Of a stretch of 64,000 nt of DNA, positions 61,244 to 64,000 are shown piece after piece. The stretch comes from Luteolibacter arcticus. GTDB lineage: Bacteria; Verrucomicrobiota; Verrucomicrobiia; Verrucomicrobiales; Akkermansiaceae. The stretch's first letter is position 1, and every line of letters starts with the position of its first letter. The DNA lies in NCBI RefSeq assembly GCF_025950235.1, contig NZ_JAPDDT010000001.1, positions 62,001 through 126,000 of the forward strand. Direction: 5' to 3'. The notes beneath the pieces were generated by a model. The model worked only from the letters and a program-made list of their open reading frames with translations. It was not told the DNA's origin and did no database searches. The translations under genes and the position numbers were made by a program.

Positions 61244-62803
61244 TCAGAACTGGAAGTAGATGAACTCGCTGACCTTGTCGAATTGCAGGCCGGTCGCGAT
61301 CGCCAGCAGCACGGTCGCCGCGGCGAAGGCCTTCGTGGGACGCCACTGCCACCAGCGGCGGGTGCCGCCGGCAGGGTAGGGCGCACCGGCGACCCTCAGG
61401 GCCGGGCGGTAGCGGGCGAAGATTTCCTGGGTATTCGGCAGGAGCCACACGCCGATCAGCACCGGGATCAGTTTCAGCGGCTCGGCACTGGCGACCACGC
61501 GGGCGGCCTTGTCCGGCCAACCGCCGAAGCCATGCAGGCCGAACATCGAGGCGAGCAGGCGCCCGGCACTCTCGAAGTCGTGAGCGCGGAAGAAGACCCA
61601 GCCGACCAGCACGGCGATGAAGGTCAGCGCGATCGCGAGCGGCTTCGGCATCGCTCGCCACGCCAGCTTCTTCCGCAGGCCGAACCACGCGTGATTCACG
61701 CACAGGAAGATGCCGTGCAGCGCACCCCATATGATAAAGGTCCAGCCCGCGCCGTGCCATATGCCGCCGAGCAGCATGGTGAGGAAGAGATTCACGTAGC
61801 GGCGCGAGGGGCCCTTCCGGTTGCCGCCTAGCGGGATGTAGAGGTAGTCGCGCAGGAAGCGCGACAGCGTCATGTGCCAGCGGCGCCAGAACTCGACGAT
61901 CGAGTCCGCCTTGTAGGGCGAGTGGAAATTCAGCGGGAAACGGATGCCGAACAACCGTGCCGAGCCGAGCGCCATGTCCGAGTAGCCGGAGAAGTCGAAG
62001 TAGAGCTGCAGCGCGAAGGCCACCGCGCCGACCCATGCCTCGACCATGGTCGGGTCGCGTCCGTCTTCCGCGGCCAGCCCGAAGATCGGCGTGGCGATGC
62101 GGGCGAGATTGTCGGCGATGACCACCTTCTTGAAGAGGCCCATGAGGAACATCCCCAGCGCCACCGGGAAGTCGCGATGCCAGCCCTGACGCGTTTGGCG
62201 GAACTGCGGCATCATCTCCCGGTGATGGATCAGCGGGCCCGCGATGAGGTGCGGGAAGAAGGTGACGAACAGCAGGTAGTCGGTGAAGTGGTATTCCTCC
62301 GTCTCACCGCGATAGGCGTCCACCAGGTAAGCGATCTGGAGGAAGGTGAAGAAGGAGATGGCGAGCGGCAGGACGATATCGGGAACACTCGCCGGCCAGC
62401 CGGTGGCCGAGTTCAGGATGCCACCGAGGAAGCCGGCATACTTGTAGTAGCCGAGTAGCGCGAGATTCGCGGCGACGCCGGCGATCAGCAGCAGCTTGGC
62501 GTGGGGAGCGGGCGCATTCCTCTGGCCGGGCCCGGCTTGCGGAGATTCATCGCTGTCCTCCTTGGGACGCCGCGACAAGGTACGGCCCAGGTAGTAGTTC
62601 GCCGTGCACGAGCCGAGGATTAGCAGGATATACTTCGGGCTCCACGGTTTCTCCGGATCGGGATTCCAGACGCCGTAGTACACCAGCGACACCAGGACCA
62701 GCCAGCCGAGCACCACCCGGAAGGGCGCGCGCTTCAGCGCCTGCCAGCCGATCAGCGCGATCGGCAGGAAGACGAGGAGGAAGGTGTAGGAGTTGAAGAG
62801 CAT
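61244..62803 (-). CDS. MBOAT-family O-acyltransferase (AlgI-like)
   Basis: A 519-residue polytopic membrane acyltransferase. The AlgI/DltB-like pattern is complete: LFNSYTFLLVFLPIAL at the N-terminus, LPLAISFFTFLQIAYLVDAYRGE, LLFVTFFPHLIAGPLIHHREMMPQF, QLYFDFSGYSDMALGSARLFGI, WRRWHMTLSRFLRDYLYIPLGGNR and the catalytic-His block LLGGIWHGAGWTFIIWG. It transfers acyl groups (usually acetyl) across the membrane for polymer decoration. It is the first gene of the operon with the SGNH-like protein and the fucosyltransferase. A REP-like hairpin pair precedes it. Confidence 0.94.
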   Translation of the reverse strand: MLFNSYTFLLVFLPIALIGWQALKRAPFRVVLGWLVLVSLVYYGVWNPDPEKPWSPKYILLILGSCTANYYLGRTLSRRPKEDSDESPQAGPGQRNAPAPHAKLLLIAGVAANLALLGYYKYAGFLGGILNSATGWPASVPDIVLPLAISFFTFLQIAYLVDAYRGETEEYHFTDYLLFVTFFPHLIAGPLIHHREMMPQFRQTRQGWHRDFPVALGMFLMGLFKKVVIADNLARIATPIFGLAAEDGRDPTMVEAWVGAVAFALQLYFDFSGYSDMALGSARLFGIRFPLNFHSPYKADSIVEFWRRWHMTLSRFLRDYLYIPLGGNRKGPSRRYVNLFLTMLLGGIWHGAGWTFIIWGALHGIFLCVNHAWFGLRKKLAWRAMPKPLAIALTFIAVLVGWVFFRAHDFESAGRLLASMFGLHGFGGWPDKAARVVASAEPLKLIPVLIGVWLLPNTQEIFARYRPALRVAGAPYPAGGTRRWWQWRPTKAFAAATVLLAIATGLQFDKVSEFIYFQF

Positions 62804-62804
62804 T

Positions 62805-62867
62805 AAGGAGCGGCGACATTCCTGTCGCCGGACGACCGGTTGAGAAGCGACGACACTCTTGTCGTCG
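62805..62867. repeat. Two REP-like hairpins, same family as 4644-4780
   Basis: AAGGAGC, then a 7-bp stem CGGCGAC/GTCGCCG with loop ATTCCT (62811-62830), followed by a second stem CGACGAC/GTCGTCG with loop ACTCTT (62848-62867). Loop length (six) and the inner GAC/GTC base pairs are the same as in the elements at 4672 and 4758, while the outer pairs differ in a compensated way. The remaining 170 bases to the next gene show no ORF. Confidence 0.75.
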
Positions 62868-63038
62868 GGCACGGGCTGGGGAAGGGACCGGAGAAGGCAA
62901 ACCGTAGGCGCGTCGGCCTTCCGCGTAGGCGCGCTGGTGACAGCGCTGAACGGTCCGGTGAAGCGGGCAGCCCCGGTGCTTCCGCTTTGTTACCAATGCG
63001 CCTACCATGAAGCGGGAGATGTCTTCCTCGCGTTTTCA

Positions 63039-63896
63039 TTACAGCGCCAGCACCTCCGCCTTTTGCAGTTCCGCCAGCGCCAACGGCATCAGCCGCTGCG
63101 AGAGGTGGGTGCTATCATGGAAAAGTGCGATGTCCGCCTTCACCGAGGGATCGTGGTATTTCCCTGCAAGCGCGACCATCGGGATGCCCGCTTTCTCGCA
63201 ATGCTCCCGCAGCCGCGCGATGTAGGCATAGGTGATGTCCCTCCGCAGCTCCCATGAACCGATGAAGGGGAAGGTGGGGCTCGAGAGATTCTCGTCCTTC
63301 GGGATGATCTGCGGCGGCCCCCACACGATCGGCCGGAAACCTTTCGCCGCGATTGCCTGCGGCAGCTTCACGAACTTGGCTGCGGTCTTCTCGACCACCT
63401 CGTCGATCCGGCCGCCGGCGATCACCGCCTTGGCCATGTGGATGCGGCAGTCGATCTCGCCGAAGGACAGCAGCACCTTGCTCCCCGGCTTCACGTCTTT
63501 CTTCAAGACGATCTCGATCTTCTCCCGCGAGCGCGTCGAGGAACCCAGATCGCCGGCCTTCCAAGCGGTCGCCGGGCCGACGTGAAAAACGCGGAAGCAC
63601 GGCAGCACATTCAGCCCGCGATTGATCCAATGCGGCTTCCAAAACGCGCTCCGCCGGTAGCGGATGAAGCGCAGCCGCTCCGCCCCGGCGAAGAACATCG
63701 TATTGCTATCGCCGATGCAGGTCAGCGGCTCGATCGGGCCTTTCAAGTCCCGGCCGAGGTGTTTCTCTAACAAAGCACGGCGCCGCGCGTCGAAGGGCGT
63801 GGCCGTGGTGCGGGGCTTGCGCGTCAGCAGCGAGTCAAGGTCATCGGCCAGCGAAAGCACTTCCGCCAGCGTGTCAGCGGGGAGCTCGGGAATCAT
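63039..63896 (-). CDS. SGNH/GDSL-like hydrolase-fold protein
   Basis: A 285-residue protein without clear signal peptide. The nucleophile block PLTCIGDSNTMFF (Gly-Asp-Ser-Asn), a middle block VLLSFGEIDCRIHMAKA and the closing LFHDSTHLSQRLMPLAL (Asp-x-x-His) are an SGNH hydrolase arrangement. The middle block FGEIDCR is typical of sugar-modifying members. It is likely an esterase or acyltransferase in glycan decoration. The start at 63896 is chosen because its ATG overlaps the stop of the upstream gene (ATGA); another in-frame ATG lies at 63929. Confidence 0.8.
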   Translation of the reverse strand: MIPELPADTLAEVLSLADDLDSLLTRKPRTTATPFDARRRALLEKHLGRDLKGPIEPLTCIGDSNTMFFAGAERLRFIRYRRSAFWKPHWINRGLNVLPCFRVFHVGPATAWKAGDLGSSTRSREKIEIVLKKDVKPGSKVLLSFGEIDCRIHMAKAVIAGGRIDEVVEKTAAKFVKLPQAIAAKGFRPIVWGPPQIIPKDENLSSPTFPFIGSWELRRDITYAYIARLREHCEKAGIPMVALAGKYHDPSVKADIALFHDSTHLSQRLMPLALAELQKAEVLAL

Positions 63897-64000
63897 GCCG
63901 CCCCTGCGCTGGATTCCACGATCGACCACTGCGGCGCGAGCCAGTTGTCGGGCGACTGCTTGCCGACCAGCACCAGGTCCACGTGGACGCGGTTCGGGTC
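63893..64000 (-). CDS. C-terminal end of an unidentified gene, cut by the window edge
   Basis: Reading the minus strand from the right edge gives 35 in-frame residues (NRVHVDLVLVGKQS, then PDNWLAPQWSIVES) followed by TGA that overlaps the SGNH gene's ATG. The overlap and the absence of stops support a real upstream gene in the same operon. The fragment is too short to identify; a tail of a glycan gene would fit the context. Confidence 0.6.
   Translation of the reverse strand, partial: DPNRVHVDLVLVGKQSPDNWLAPQWSIVESSAGAA

Overview
The window is a GC-rich (roughly 60-65 % by eye), densely coded bacterial chromosome segment. It is most likely from the Verrucomicrobiota, in the Luteolibacter/Haloferula/Verrucomicrobium neighbourhood. 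That is an inference from the gene content: an ECF sigma factor fused to a membrane segment and a helical-repeat region, a thioredoxin with an SHD1-like domain, a giant LamG / sorbosone-dehydrogenase / cytochrome fusion, exported proteins with thrombospondin-3-like calcium repeats and a short common C-terminal domain, and a split nuo locus. No rRNA, tRNA, CRISPR array, transposase or prophage was seen. The window looks like ordinary chromosome with several accessory modules.

Layout. 0-4.6 kb: the end of a cytochrome-oxidase assembly operon (ctaB, two SCO-like proteins, DUF420 protein), then hisD and a VOC protein. 4.6-11.8 kb: REP-like hairpins, a small membrane protein, a ROK sugar kinase with KDPG aldolase, a GRDP-like protein with a Cys/Gly/Ser tail, a lipase-like hydrolase, a YlbF protein with a cysteine tail, and dedA-gpsA-plsY. 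11.8-16.2 kb: two overlapping genes upstream of plsY encode a helical-repeat protein and an ECF sigma factor fused to a membrane segment and similar repeats. 16.2-21.4 kb: a VapC/Phd toxin-antitoxin pair, then a transglutaminase plus a circularly permuted ATP-grasp/alpha-E protein, and miaA. 21.5-30 kb: an RRM protein, a D,D-carboxypeptidase, pfkA, a thioredoxin, xseA and an MsbA-like ABC exporter. 30-37 kb: a 1795-residue exported multidomain protein, a small protein with three LPG(S/P)KS repeats and a fatty-acid-hydroxylase-family protein.

37-41.3 kb: nuoD-nuoE-uma2-nuoF, preceded by a perfect 20-bp palindrome that matches the operator of the NADH-sensing repressor Rex. 41.3-47.8 kb: a Tat-exported sugar isomerase, a hydrolase, an AsnC regulator, a LysM protein and two parts of a tripartite efflux system without the pump. 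47.8-51.3 kb: a retropepsin-like protein, a 7TM inactive-transglutaminase protein and a RimK-like ligase. This is a second ATP-grasp peptide system, unrelated to the one at 17-20 kb. 51.3-58.7 kb: exported Ca-repeat protein, methyltransferase, and a large DUF5060-type glycoside hydrolase. 59-64 kb: a glycan cluster with an alpha-1,2-fucosyltransferase, two SGNH-like proteins, an MBOAT acyltransferase and the tail of one more gene.

Cross-cutting signals. The heptamer TGTTAGA/TCTAACA occurs 18 times by hand count and is scattered in genes and spacers. In genes it mostly encodes Leu-Leu with the otherwise disfavoured TTA codon. Several intergenic repeat families are also present: REP-like hairpins whose stems covary, ATCTGCG arrays, and AAGAC or CAGATGG repeats.
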